A stretch of DNA of 64,000 nucleotides from Sphingomonas endolithica (GTDB taxonomy: Bacteria; Pseudomonadota; Alphaproteobacteria; Sphingomonadales; Sphingomonadaceae). Of this stretch, positions 16,774-24,014 are shown piece after piece; within the stretch, counting starts at the first letter, position 1; the number at the start of each line of letters is the position of its first letter. The position numbers were made by a program, and so were the translations under genes. Below the pieces are notes generated by a model. The model searched no databases and was not told the DNA's origin. It worked only from the letters and a program-made list of their open reading frames with translations. The stretch is from positions 3,482,501-3,546,500 of the forward strand of contig NZ_CP103057.1 of the NCBI RefSeq assembly GCF_025231525.1, read 5' to 3'.

Positions 16774-16789
16774 TTGGCGGAGCGGGTGG
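16774..16789. other. Left attachment site (direct repeat of tRNA-Ser 3' end)
   Basis: The 16 bases TTGGCGGAGCGGGTGG are identical to 61398-61413, where they include the CCA-encoding 3' end and acceptor stem of tRNA-Ser. Flanking bases differ on both sides, so 16 bp is the exact core. With an integrase next to the tRNA, this marks the far end of the integrated element. The ~390 bp from the oxidoreductase stop to 17018 hold no other gene I can support. Confidence 0.8.
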
Positions 16790-17018
16790 CCCCTAAACCA
16801 AGGTGCTACACCCCTGATAAATAAACACCTTTAGGCAAGAATCCGAGATCATACCACGGATTATACCACGGGTTCTAAATCCACTTAGTTTTGACGACAT
16901 GGATGTTCTGACATGCTCTATCCCGCCTGAAGGTCGGCGCGTCCGGCGCGGCGGGGTAGGGCAGGGCGCCCTTGTTAACTAGAAGCGCATATAGGCCACA
17001 GCCTAATGAAGCAGGATT

Positions 17019-17216
17019 GTGCCGGTGATCGACGAAGACAGCGACCTGTGGGCCGACGGTGTCGCCTATATGGAAGCCTACGGCGATCAATGGCCCGACC
17101 AGGCAATCGCCCACGCGAAGCGGCTAGTCGCTGAACGTCGTCAAGAGGCACTTCCTCGCTGGCTGGGCGTCGTCGAAGTCATGAAAGCGCTCCATCACCG
17201 CGGGACTGAGCACTAG
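17019..17216 (+). CDS. Small acidic hypothetical protein (DUF6961-like)
   Basis: This 65-aa protein starts at GTG 17019 (or GTG 17025). It is rich in Trp, Asp and Glu at the start and ends in a helical segment (QAIAHAKRLVAERRQEALPRWLGVVEVMKALH). The pattern resembles small sphingomonad proteins of the DUF6961 type, whose function is unknown. It lies just inside the left attachment site, with no operon partner on the same strand. Confidence 0.5.
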   Translation: MPVIDEDSDLWADGVAYMEAYGDQWPDQAIAHAKRLVAERRQEALPRWLGVVEVMKALHHRGTEH

Positions 17217-17227
17217 TGCTTCCGCCA

Positions 17228-17536
17228 CTATGGATGAGTCGATGCAGCCGCTTGCTGCTCCTTAGCCTGGACGATGAACGTGCTTTCACATCCCGCTACG
17301 TTCCCACCGTCCGGCTTGTCGCAATCGAGACCGCATACGAAGGTTGTGCCTGGCGCTGCAATTAGACGCTTTGCACCTGCGGCTCGGCATGCATGCTCAG
17401 TGGCGAAGCGCCCCGTGATCGGCGTATCGGTTGGTGCCGTGTTCTCCTTGAACTCGTAACCATGCCACCCCTTACCGCTCTCAGACGAGCATCCAGAAAG
17501 AACGAGGGCAGCTACCACTGTGATCATAATGCGCAT
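17228..17536 (-). CDS. Putative small lipoprotein
   Basis: This 102-aa protein begins MRIMITVVAALVLSGC: a short basic start, hydrophobic core and lipobox LSGC, so the Cys near position 16 would be lipidated. The mature part has four further Cys residues that could form disulfides (including CGLDCDK). The start at 17536 was chosen to place the lipobox correctly; the frame runs 48 bp further. No family recognised. Confidence 0.55.
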   Translation of the reverse strand: MRIMITVVAALVLSGCSSESGKGWHGYEFKENTAPTDTPITGRFATEHACRAAGAKRLIAAPGTTFVCGLDCDKPDGGNVAGCESTFIVQAKEQQAAASTHP

Positions 17537-17674
17537 ACGCCGCCCTCGCACGACAGGGGCTGCGCGGAAACCCCGCATGCCCACGCAGTCGGACCGAAGC
17601 TGATCGTCCTACCCCGTGGGCCGCAGCGCTGTTTGGCGGAGTGGCAGCACGGCGAACGTGTCCTGACGTCTAAT

Positions 17675-17686
17675 GCGGAGCGGGTG
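17675..17686. other. Possible second, partial attachment core
   Basis: GCGGAGCGGGTG repeats 12 of the 16 bases of the attachment core in the same orientation, in a 160-bp gene-free stretch about 900 bp inside the element. It may be a remnant of an older insertion at the same tRNA, or chance in GC-rich DNA. Confidence 0.3.
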
Positions 17687-17743
17687 ACCGCACAGGGTTA
17701 GCCGATACATCCCGGCGACTTTCGTCGAACGCAGCGTGCCTGA

Positions 17744-18016
17744 TCAGGCCCTCGCCACGATCTCCCGCACGCCCAACCGGATCTTCAGCACATCACAGAA
17801 ATGCACGGCAGATAGGAAGCGACCGGCCGCATCGTGGATCTCAATGCTCTCGCCAAGCTGAAGATCGCCGTCTTGTACGGCTTCACTCATTATGTCCCGT
17901 GCCGAAACGATGGCGTTGGCCTCTGCCGCGGCTAGGCTGGCAAACTCGTAACCATCCTCGTCGCCGATCAAGTCGGTAGTCGTTCTAAGATTCAAATAGA
18001 ATAGGGACACGAACAT
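17744..18016 (-). CDS. DUF6894 family small protein
   Basis: This 90-aa protein has the DUF6894 pattern: a beta-strand start (FVSLFYLNLR), an acidic DEDGYEFASLAAAEANAIVSARDIMSEAV stretch and a final IEIHDAAGRFLSAVHF segment. DUF6894 proteins are small cytoplasmic proteins of unknown function, frequent in sphingomonads and rhizobia, often several per genome. Two more lie within 2.1 kb here, on the other strand. Confidence 0.7.
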   Translation of the reverse strand: MFVSLFYLNLRTTTDLIGDEDGYEFASLAAAEANAIVSARDIMSEAVQDGDLQLGESIEIHDAAGRFLSAVHFCDVLKIRLGVREIVARA

Positions 18017-18373
18017 ACTCCGCTACCTGCGGGCGGGAGCACTTTGTCTCTCAGTCGCCGGCGCCCTAACCCTGCCTGACGATGATTTTGTTATAACGCG
18101 TAATTTCATGCCGTTGTTAACATCAGACATGTTCGGGCCACATTTCAAAGGCTTGCGAGAGGAGAATTATCTGCGCCGCTTCAGTGGTCGGCATCCACTT
18201 TCCGGTGCATGCCGCAGGCTGATCCTTCTAATTTTGAAAAGCGGGCAGCGTGCCGGCGCTTCCAAGTTATGGCTTAACCCTGATCTATGTTATTACGTCG
18301 GTTCCATGCGGTGGCACTCGCTGGCGTTGATGGCTCAAAAATTCTTTGAGGTCCCGATTGCGAGCCGAGAGGA

Positions 18374-19111
18374 ATGGTTTTGACTCGTTTATCTACCGGG
18401 AGCCTACAGCCACTCGTGGACCGACTCACCAACCGCTCGGTCCTTACGGAGGAAGAGCGGCACGCGATTCTTGCCATGCCCGCCGAAGAGTACAGTATAC
18501 CGTCGAAGCGTGACTATCTGCGCTGCAACCAAAGTACGACGTACGCCTGCCTTGTGGTGTCAGGAATGCTAGGGCGCTTTGGCCAGACCTCCGATGGGGT
18601 GCGCCAGATCACGGCCTTCCACATCCCGGGCGACATGGCCGACCTGCTTTCTGCCGTTCGGCCGGCCGGCATAGGCGGCCTGACTACTCTCTGTGATACG
18701 GTGCTTCTGCGTGTTCCACATTCTGCGATACGCGCTGTCGTCGCCCGCTACCCGGCGGTTGCTGAGGCACTTTGGCGGGATTGTATGTTCGATGCGGCAA
18801 TTATGATGGAATGGGTCGTAAACGTCGGTCGTCGCAACGCAGCAAGCCGGGTGGCTCATATCTTTTGCGAGATGGCCCTCCGATCCGGCAGCAATCGGGA
18901 ACCCTCAACGGAATACGCCTTTCCAGTTACACAGGAACAGCTTGGTGATGCCTGTTCACTGACCGGAGTACATGTAAATCGTACCTTGAAGGCACTTCGC
19001 GAAGTCGTCGCATTGAAGGATGGAGTCGTGCATATCCATGATTGGGCTAGGCTCACAAGCGTCGGTGACTTTGACGCTGCCTATCTCACTGTAGAGAGCG
19101 CTCCTAAGTAG
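18374..19111 (+). CDS. Crp/Fnr-family transcriptional regulator
   Basis: This 245-aa protein has an N-terminal cyclic-nucleotide-binding-like beta-barrel (GVRQITAFHIPGDMADL) and a C-terminal HTH (FPVTQEQLGDACSLTGVHVNRTLKALREVVALKDGVVHI). There is no N-terminal Cys cluster, so it is not an FNR-type oxygen sensor. It resembles the Crp-like regulators common in alphaproteobacteria that act without known ligand. It stands alone, flanked by DUF6894 genes. The ~350 bp before it hold no gene I trust; an open frame at 18108-18383 lacks support. Confidence 0.9.
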   Translation: MVLTRLSTGSLQPLVDRLTNRSVLTEEERHAILAMPAEEYSIPSKRDYLRCNQSTTYACLVVSGMLGRFGQTSDGVRQITAFHIPGDMADLLSAVRPAGIGGLTTLCDTVLLRVPHSAIRAVVARYPAVAEALWRDCMFDAAIMMEWVVNVGRRNAASRVAHIFCEMALRSGSNREPSTEYAFPVTQEQLGDACSLTGVHVNRTLKALREVVALKDGVVHIHDWARLTSVGDFDAAYLTVESAPK

Positions 19112-19356
19112 CAGCAAGTCGCTGCCCGAAGTAAGCGGGCGCGGTCGCTGCACGGGCAGAACTGGGAGGCCGCCGAGCCGGATACGACTATATGCGGTGG
19201 TGGCGGTCAGGCCTGGAACACCGCTTCCCCACTCCTCATCGTACTCGTTCTTCGGCTCCTGCCACAACGCAACCTGGATGCCAGTGGAAAACACCGCCGA
19301 AAGCGTTTAGACTTTGCACTCAGCCTGGCGTTAGCAGCCTCGTTGCGGAGCGCCAT

Positions 19357-19608
19357 ATGCCGATTTACCACATCAACGTCAGGACTGAGTCGCACATTGC
19401 TACCGCGGTGGAGGTCGAGCGGGACGATTTGACCTCACTTCGCATCGAAATGGCGCACTTTGTAGGCGAACTGCTGAGAGACCACGCTGAGTTGATTTGG
19501 ACTGACGAAGACTGGCGCGTTGACGTTAGCGATGATGCCGGCCTCATTCTCTACGTGATGAACATCACCGCCAGCGACACGGCCGCCACGATGAACCTCA
19601 AGCACTAG
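19357..19608 (+). CDS. DUF6894 family small protein
   Basis: This 83-aa protein starts at ATG 19357 (MPIYHINVRTESHI). It follows the DUF6894 pattern with a central acidic/helical stretch (SLRIEMAHFVGELLRDHAEL) and a closing WRVDVSDDAGLILYVMNI segment. Function unknown. The frame runs open upstream to 19192, but the DUF6894 alignment begins at this ATG. Confidence 0.65.
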   Translation: MPIYHINVRTESHIATAVEVERDDLTSLRIEMAHFVGELLRDHAELIWTDEDWRVDVSDDAGLILYVMNITASDTAATMNLKH

Positions 19609-19660
19609 CGGTATTTTTAAAGCCATAGATCACCACACGGCCAACGGATCGGGGAACAGG

Positions 19661-19780
19661 ATGCCAGGCACGAGCGACCCGGAAGCCGTGCGCGCCCACC
19701 TGCGCAAGCAGCAGGCAGACGGCGACGTGTTCCAGGCGGTCGATGATGCCGAGGCGGATTGGCAGAGCCTAACAGGTTGA
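19661..19780 (+). CDS. Very small hypothetical protein
   Basis: This 39-aa frame starts at an ATG preceded by GGGGAACAGG and encodes an acidic, helical peptide (MPGTSDPEAVRAHLRKQQ, ending ADWQSLTG). It lies between two DUF6894 genes on the same strand. Support is limited to the ribosome site and composition. Confidence 0.35.
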   Translation: MPGTSDPEAVRAHLRKQQADGDVFQAVDDAEADWQSLTG

Positions 19781-19843
19781 TTTAGGCGATTATGTAGTCT
19801 GCAAACATGCGGACCTTAAAGCGGCGTGACGGGTTGAGCGCTC

Positions 19844-20086
19844 ATGGCCAGATACTTCTTCCACATGCAAACCGACGTCCGCCAAACTGACAACGAAGGG
19901 ATTGAGATTGCGGAGCCTTCCGAGGCACGGCGTCAGGCAATACAGACTTGCGGCGAGATGATGAAGGAGGCGCCCGAAGTCTTTTGGGGTAGCCGTCCGT
20001 GGAACGTCACCGTCACCGACGCAACGGGCCGCATCCTATGGGAGATTTTCATGGACGGTGTGTCGACGCCCGAGGTGTCTAACTAG
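19844..20086 (+). CDS. DUF6894 family small protein
   Basis: This 80-aa protein starts MARYFFHMQTDVRQTDNEG, the most typical DUF6894 beginning of the three in this window, and ends WNVTVTDATGRILWEIFMDG. Function unknown. The three copies are not close to identical, so they are not a recent tandem duplication. Confidence 0.75.
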   Translation: MARYFFHMQTDVRQTDNEGIEIAEPSEARRQAIQTCGEMMKEAPEVFWGSRPWNVTVTDATGRILWEIFMDGVSTPEVSN

Positions 20087-20474
20087 CCGCTGCCCGGGTT
20101 TCCTACGCTCGCAGCAGGGCGAAGCTGCGCCCAGTTCGACACGATCAACTCTCCCGCGCGCGCGTCCCAGACCCGCCGCTTGCCGTGGCGATCGTATAGG
20201 TCGTCTCGACATCGATTGTGTGGAAACGCCCGAACACCTCGCGCGCGCCGGGTGTGGCGTTGATCAGCCTCTGATATGGCCGCAAATAAGAAACAACAGA
20301 AACGCCCTAAAGCGGGACACTTGAGCCCATTTTTTACCGTTGTACTGGCGAATCGTTCTAAAAAGAGACGGTGTCACAACTCAGCTTGTTGACCGCTAAT
20401 CGGGTCCTGCTTACCGGAAAGATTAACAGCAGGTTAATCGCCGGGTTGGCTCACGATAGTAACAGGATATTTCG
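20087..20474. other. Intergenic stretch with a palindrome and a possible gene remnant
   Basis: No intact gene is seen. On the minus strand, around 20100-20290, short stretches read like protein but only after a change of frame, so this may be a decayed gene. Near the right end, GATTAAC (20421-20427) and GTTAATC (20433-20439) form a 7-5-7 palindrome 36 bp before the PEP-CTERM gene, a candidate operator. Confidence 0.35.
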
Positions 20475-21152
20475 ATGAAGAAGATGTTTGCAACGGCAGT
20501 GGTCGGCGCTCTGATGCTTAGTGCAGCCCCAGCCTATGCGGGTACGTTTCTGGTCGAGGTGGGCACAAATTTAGGCAGCCCGAATGGCACAGGCAGCGGT
20601 GTGGATCAGCCCAAGTTCCGCGTGACCAACACCACTGCTGGATCTGACACGACGCCGTATCTCACCAGCCTTGCACTTACGCTCGATGGTGGCTCGATCT
20701 ACAACATCACGAACATCGACAACTTTGGTGGTGGCTCCATCAACGGCGGCACCGATAATTCACCAGGTGTCGGAACGCCTTCGGAGACGCTGCTTCCTTC
20801 CAAGGCGGCGACGCTGACCTACGGGGCGACTAACTTCGATCCAGGCGCCTACTCTGCATTCCGCGTGAACTTCGGCACCACTGCCAACCCAAGTGCCAGC
20901 GTCGATTTCCGCAACGTTCTGTTCAATGGCGCCAATACGCTGACGGGCACGTTCAGCGATGGATCGATCGGTCGCGTTAACTTCAGCGGCAGCACCACCG
21001 CTGACCCGGCCTCCTTCTCCTTCAACTCCGTCGCTGCTACCGGCGCTGTCCCTGAGCCAGCCACGTGGGCAATGATGATCCTCGGCATGGGCGCAGTCGG
21101 CTTTGCGATGCGTCGTCGTAGTGCGGTCAAGACGACCGTTAGCTACGCATAA
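20475..21152 (+). CDS. Secreted PEPxxWA-CTERM protein
   Basis: This 225-aa protein has a signal peptide (MKKMFATAVVGALMLSAAPAYAG) and a Gly/Ser/Thr/Asn-rich beta-type body without Cys. The C-terminus carries the sorting signal PEPATWAMMILGMGAVGFAMRRR: a PEP motif, one hydrophobic helix and a basic tail. Such proteins are cut by an exosortase and placed in or beyond the outer membrane, often with exopolysaccharide. No exosortase gene lies in this window. A strong intrinsic terminator follows. A second PEP-CTERM gene lies 370 bp downstream. Confidence 0.9.
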   Translation: MKKMFATAVVGALMLSAAPAYAGTFLVEVGTNLGSPNGTGSGVDQPKFRVTNTTAGSDTTPYLTSLALTLDGGSIYNITNIDNFGGGSINGGTDNSPGVGTPSETLLPSKAATLTYGATNFDPGAYSAFRVNFGTTANPSASVDFRNVLFNGANTLTGTFSDGSIGRVNFSGSTTADPASFSFNSVAATGAVPEPATWAMMILGMGAVGFAMRRRSAVKTTVSYA

Positions 21153-21177
21153 GCTTCGCTTCGTCACGCGAACGGAA

Positions 21178-21207
21178 AGCCGCTGGCCGAAAGGCTGGCG
21201 GCTTTTT
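21178..21207 (+). terminator. Intrinsic terminator after first PEP-CTERM gene
   Basis: An 11-bp stem (AGCCGCTGGCC with GGCTGGCGGCT, two G-T wobbles), a GAAA tetraloop and a T5 tract, 26 bp after the stop. The same hairpin design follows the next PEP-CTERM gene. Confidence 0.85.
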
Positions 21208-21522
21208 CGCGCTCGAACAAAGCGGGATCTTAAGACCAGGCCGGCGCGGCGAGATGCGCCTCAGGAAACACATGTACGCCAACTGGATCAGCGGCTCGTA
21301 GCAATATTTTCTGTTGAGCGAATGCCCCGATTTGGCACAAGCTAGTTCAGGATTTGTGTCAGTTTCTTATGGCCTGCAGATGGTTCGGACCACCTGAAGG
21401 ATCTGAGCGCCTCCAATGCTTTTTTGTCACAGAATTGTATTATTAATAAACCATTTACGAAGCAATTTTCATCGATTATCGGGCTAGCGACCGCGCAGAG
21501 GTGCGACGGGGGGAGACATGAG

Positions 21523-22140
21523 ATGAAGCGTATCCTTGCAGCGGCTTTAGCGGCCGCCGTATTGCCAACGTCTGCGCAAGCAGCAATTGTAATTAATATC
21601 AATCAGGTCGGAACGTCGATCGTGGCGACTGGATCGGGCTCATTCGATACCACTGGCCTGAAGACCTACTCGACAAATGCTCAAGGTGGCTCTTTTATTA
21701 ACGCCGCCTCTGGTATTGTAAGTGTGGGAGACTCCGCGCCAATTAGTATCTTTACGGGGCTCAGTGGTCCGGTTCTAGGTTACTTGCAGGGTCCAAAGTT
21801 TGCGGCGTTGACTGCTGGAGATACTTTTGGTCTCAGCCAATATTTGGGAGCTGTCTATCTTCCGACGAACTACCAGTCGAATGCATTGCTGAACGGCAGT
21901 TCGACATACTTCAACTCAACGCTAGCCTCGCTAGGCCTGACGGCGGGGCAGTACGTTTATCGTTCGAGCGCTGACACAGTGACATTGAACATCGGCGCTG
22001 TCGCTGCAGCCGTACCTGAGCCTGCAACCTGGGCAATGATGCTGCTCGGCTTCGGTGTTATTGGCTTTGCCATGCGTCGCCGTGTGAAGGCCTCCGAGGT
22101 GAACTTCACCAACAAGGTGCGCGCGATCGCCGGCGCGTAA
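21523..22140 (+). CDS. Secreted PEPxxWA-CTERM protein
   Basis: This 205-aa protein starts at 21523 after a GGGGGAGA ribosome site and has a signal peptide ending SAQA. The body is Ser/Thr/Gly-rich (e.g. GSGSFDTTGLKTY) and the C-terminus is PEPATWAMMLLGFGVIGFAMRRR. The body shares little with the first PEP-CTERM protein. The ~315 bp upstream are AT-richer than the surroundings and contain no gene I can support. Together the two genes suggest surface or matrix proteins that depend on a host exosortase elsewhere. Confidence 0.9.
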   Translation: MKRILAAALAAAVLPTSAQAAIVININQVGTSIVATGSGSFDTTGLKTYSTNAQGGSFINAASGIVSVGDSAPISIFTGLSGPVLGYLQGPKFAALTAGDTFGLSQYLGAVYLPTNYQSNALLNGSSTYFNSTLASLGLTAGQYVYRSSADTVTLNIGAVAAAVPEPATWAMMLLGFGVIGFAMRRRVKASEVNFTNKVRAIAGA

Positions 22141-22163
22141 GCGCTTTCTAAAGCACAAATGAG

Positions 22164-22193
22164 AGCCGCTGGTCGAAAGGCTGGCGGCTTTTT
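22164..22193 (+). terminator. Intrinsic terminator after second PEP-CTERM gene
   Basis: An 11-bp stem with GAAA loop and T4 tract, differing by one stem base (C to T) from the terminator at 21178-21207. The right arm GGCTGGCGGCT is identical. Confidence 0.85.
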
Positions 22194-22312
22194 GCTGTCC
22201 GCCACGAACCCGTCAGGGCTCTGGGGCGGAGCGGGGTTTGGCTGCTCCGAAATCAAGAGGAGACGTAAAAGCCAGTCGCGCCTAAGGTGCTATTTTGTTG
22301 AGGGAAAAATCG

Positions 22313-22513
22313 ATGGCCGATGTGAAAGACGTTTCGCGAGCAGTACAAGCCGCTCTCGAAGAGATCGGCGTTAATGGTAAGCTGAACGTCCAAATGGATG
22401 GCGACGAAGCGACGGCCTCTGTCGGGCACCCCACCGGCGATGATGTTGATGTAAGCGTCACAGTTTCCGAACTTGACGACGATCAGCCAGACAGCAATTC
22501 GATAGCCGAGTGA
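22313..22513 (+). CDS. Small acidic hypothetical protein
   Basis: This 66-aa protein starts at ATG 22313 after AGGGAAAA. It is acidic (MADVKDVSRAVQAALEEIG, then GDDVDVSVTVSELDDDQPD) and looks like a small alpha/beta domain. No family recognised. Its stop overlaps the next gene (GTGA), so the two are coupled. Confidence 0.55.
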   Translation: MADVKDVSRAVQAALEEIGVNGKLNVQMDGDEATASVGHPTGDDVDVSVTVSELDDDQPDSNSIAE

Positions 22514-22743
22514 GGCCCGCTCCGCCAAGCCGGGCGCCCACCGAGGTGCGCGCGACCCTGAAAGAGCTCGTGGAAACGCGAGGCGACAGCTTGGCCGCGC
22601 TCTCCCGCATGGTCAGAATGGGCGATGGCTATCTGCAGCAGTTCATCGCCTATGGCATCCCGAACCGTCTTCCCCCCGACGTTCGCCGGCTGCTGGCCGT
22701 CTACTTCGACGTTACAGAGCATGAGCTAGGGGCAGGGTTCTAG
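22510..22743 (+). CDS. Small HTH-like protein
   Basis: This 77-aa protein starts at a GTG overlapping the preceding stop. The helical region TLKELVETRGDSLAALSRMVRMGDGYLQQFIAYGIPNRLPPDVRRLLAVYF resembles the N-terminal helix-turn-helix of sphingomonad S24/LexA-like regulators, but the peptidase domain is absent. It may be a small DNA-binding regulator or a truncated one. It is convergent with the phage late operon. Confidence 0.6.
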   Translation: MRPAPPSRAPTEVRATLKELVETRGDSLAALSRMVRMGDGYLQQFIAYGIPNRLPPDVRRLLAVYFDVTEHELGAGF

Positions 22744-22798
22744 CAGCCCAGCGGTGACGGGCATTGTTACTCGAAAGCACGAACGCCAGTAACGCGCC

Positions 22799-23992
22799 TC
22801 ACCGCACCGGCGCACTCACCAGCCGAGGCGAGGCCTTAACCGGCAGCGCGCCACGCTTCAGCATCTTGCCATCGCCGAGCACGCCGTCGGAACAGTCGCG
22901 CATCTTACCGATGCACTCGCGCTCCCAGATCGCACGCGTGGGCGGGTCCCAAGCCTCCATGTAGTCGGCGTGGAAGGTCGATCCGCCCGCCATGTCCATG
23001 TCGTTCATACGATCCGAGGAGAACCACAGGTCACCATCGCCTTTCTCTATCGTGTAGACGATCCCCTGCGTCAGTTCAGGCAGGACATAGGGGTCGGTCT
23101 GGGCGCACTTCTCATAGCCCCAGTCGCCGTAGCTCGTATGCCCCACGTGTGATCGATGGTCGGCGCTGTCGAGTTGGCCGTTCCAGCAGGAGCCGAAGTT
23201 GATCGCAGCCATGACCTGACCGGAGCCGCCGCAATCGGCGACCGCCTCGGCAATGGTGCCACGGTGATCCGACGACTTGCCTGGCGATATGCACCGGAAG
23301 TGGAAGGTCGCGTTTTCCGGCTGAGCCTGCCCCATTCGCTTCATGTCATAACCTGAGACGACGCGCAGGCCAGTCGGCAGGCCAACGCAGCCCTTGGCTG
23401 CCATGCGGAGGCACTCCGGGTCGCTATCCGGGCGGCGCTTGTAATAGATCGACATGTAGTCTGGCACGACCGCCTTGCCGGCGCCGTTGAACAGCGCCGG
23501 GATCCAATAGGCCGAACGGTTGAGGATGTTGGAGCAGGTGCTGTCACCACCAGCGCGCAGGGTGGCGTAGGTCGACGCCCAATTGCCGCCTGTGTTGCCG
23601 TACCACTGGTGCGCGTGCGGCGAACCGCCCTTCACGCCAGGGTAGAGGATTGGATCGTCATAGTTCAGCTGCCCCGGCGAACAGATGAAGCGGAACGCAC
23701 CAACCACGTCCGGAGCCATGCTCTTCGGAATGCCGTACCCCGGCACGATCAGCGGCTTGGTGTCGAAGGTGCTGGCGATCGGCGTGACCGTCATGGGCTG
23801 CGTGGTCGGAAGCGACGGCGCGGCGGCGGGTTGCAGGCTGGCGATCTGCGTCCATAGTTCGGCGATCGTCTTGGCAGGCGCTTTGCCCGCGGCCTTGGCG
23901 ATCGGCTGCCGCAGGTTGGTGAGGGTCAAAGACTGCGACACGGCAGGGCCGGCGAGTAGCATCAGCGCGGCGGCGAGTAAGGCTCGTTTCAT
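22799..23992 (-). CDS. Secreted DUF1996 domain protein
   Basis: This 397-aa protein has a signal peptide (MKRALLAAALMLLAGPAVSQS). From about residue 85 it has the DUF1996 domain: DPILYPGVKGGSPHAHQWYGN, RSAYWIPAL, YKRR, SCWNGQLDSADHRSHVGH and FHADYMEAW. The conserved His, Trp and paired Cys positions are present. DUF1996 is known mostly from fungi and actinobacteria; its function is not established. The gene is the last of the leftward late operon, directly after the SGNH hydrolase. Its signal peptide makes it an odd tail component, so it may be a lysogenic-conversion gene or an export-dependent accessory of the tail. Confidence 0.85.
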   Translation of the reverse strand: MKRALLAAALMLLAGPAVSQSLTLTNLRQPIAKAAGKAPAKTIAELWTQIASLQPAAAPSLPTTQPMTVTPIASTFDTKPLIVPGYGIPKSMAPDVVGAFRFICSPGQLNYDDPILYPGVKGGSPHAHQWYGNTGGNWASTYATLRAGGDSTCSNILNRSAYWIPALFNGAGKAVVPDYMSIYYKRRPDSDPECLRMAAKGCVGLPTGLRVVSGYDMKRMGQAQPENATFHFRCISPGKSSDHRGTIAEAVADCGGSGQVMAAINFGSCWNGQLDSADHRSHVGHTSYGDWGYEKCAQTDPYVLPELTQGIVYTIEKGDGDLWFSSDRMNDMDMAGGSTFHADYMEAWDPPTRAIWERECIGKMRDCSDGVLGDGKMLKRGALPVKASPRLVSAPVR

Positions 23993-24014
23993 CGTGCTTC
24001 TCCTGTCTTTGGTC

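Noticed and set aside
16875-17114. A 79-residue minus-strand frame near the left attachment site
   Set aside because: It overlaps the more protein-like 17019-17216 gene and has no ribosome site.
18108-18383. A 91-residue frame before the Crp/Fnr gene
   Set aside because: Composition is not convincing, no ribosome site is seen and it runs into the regulator gene.
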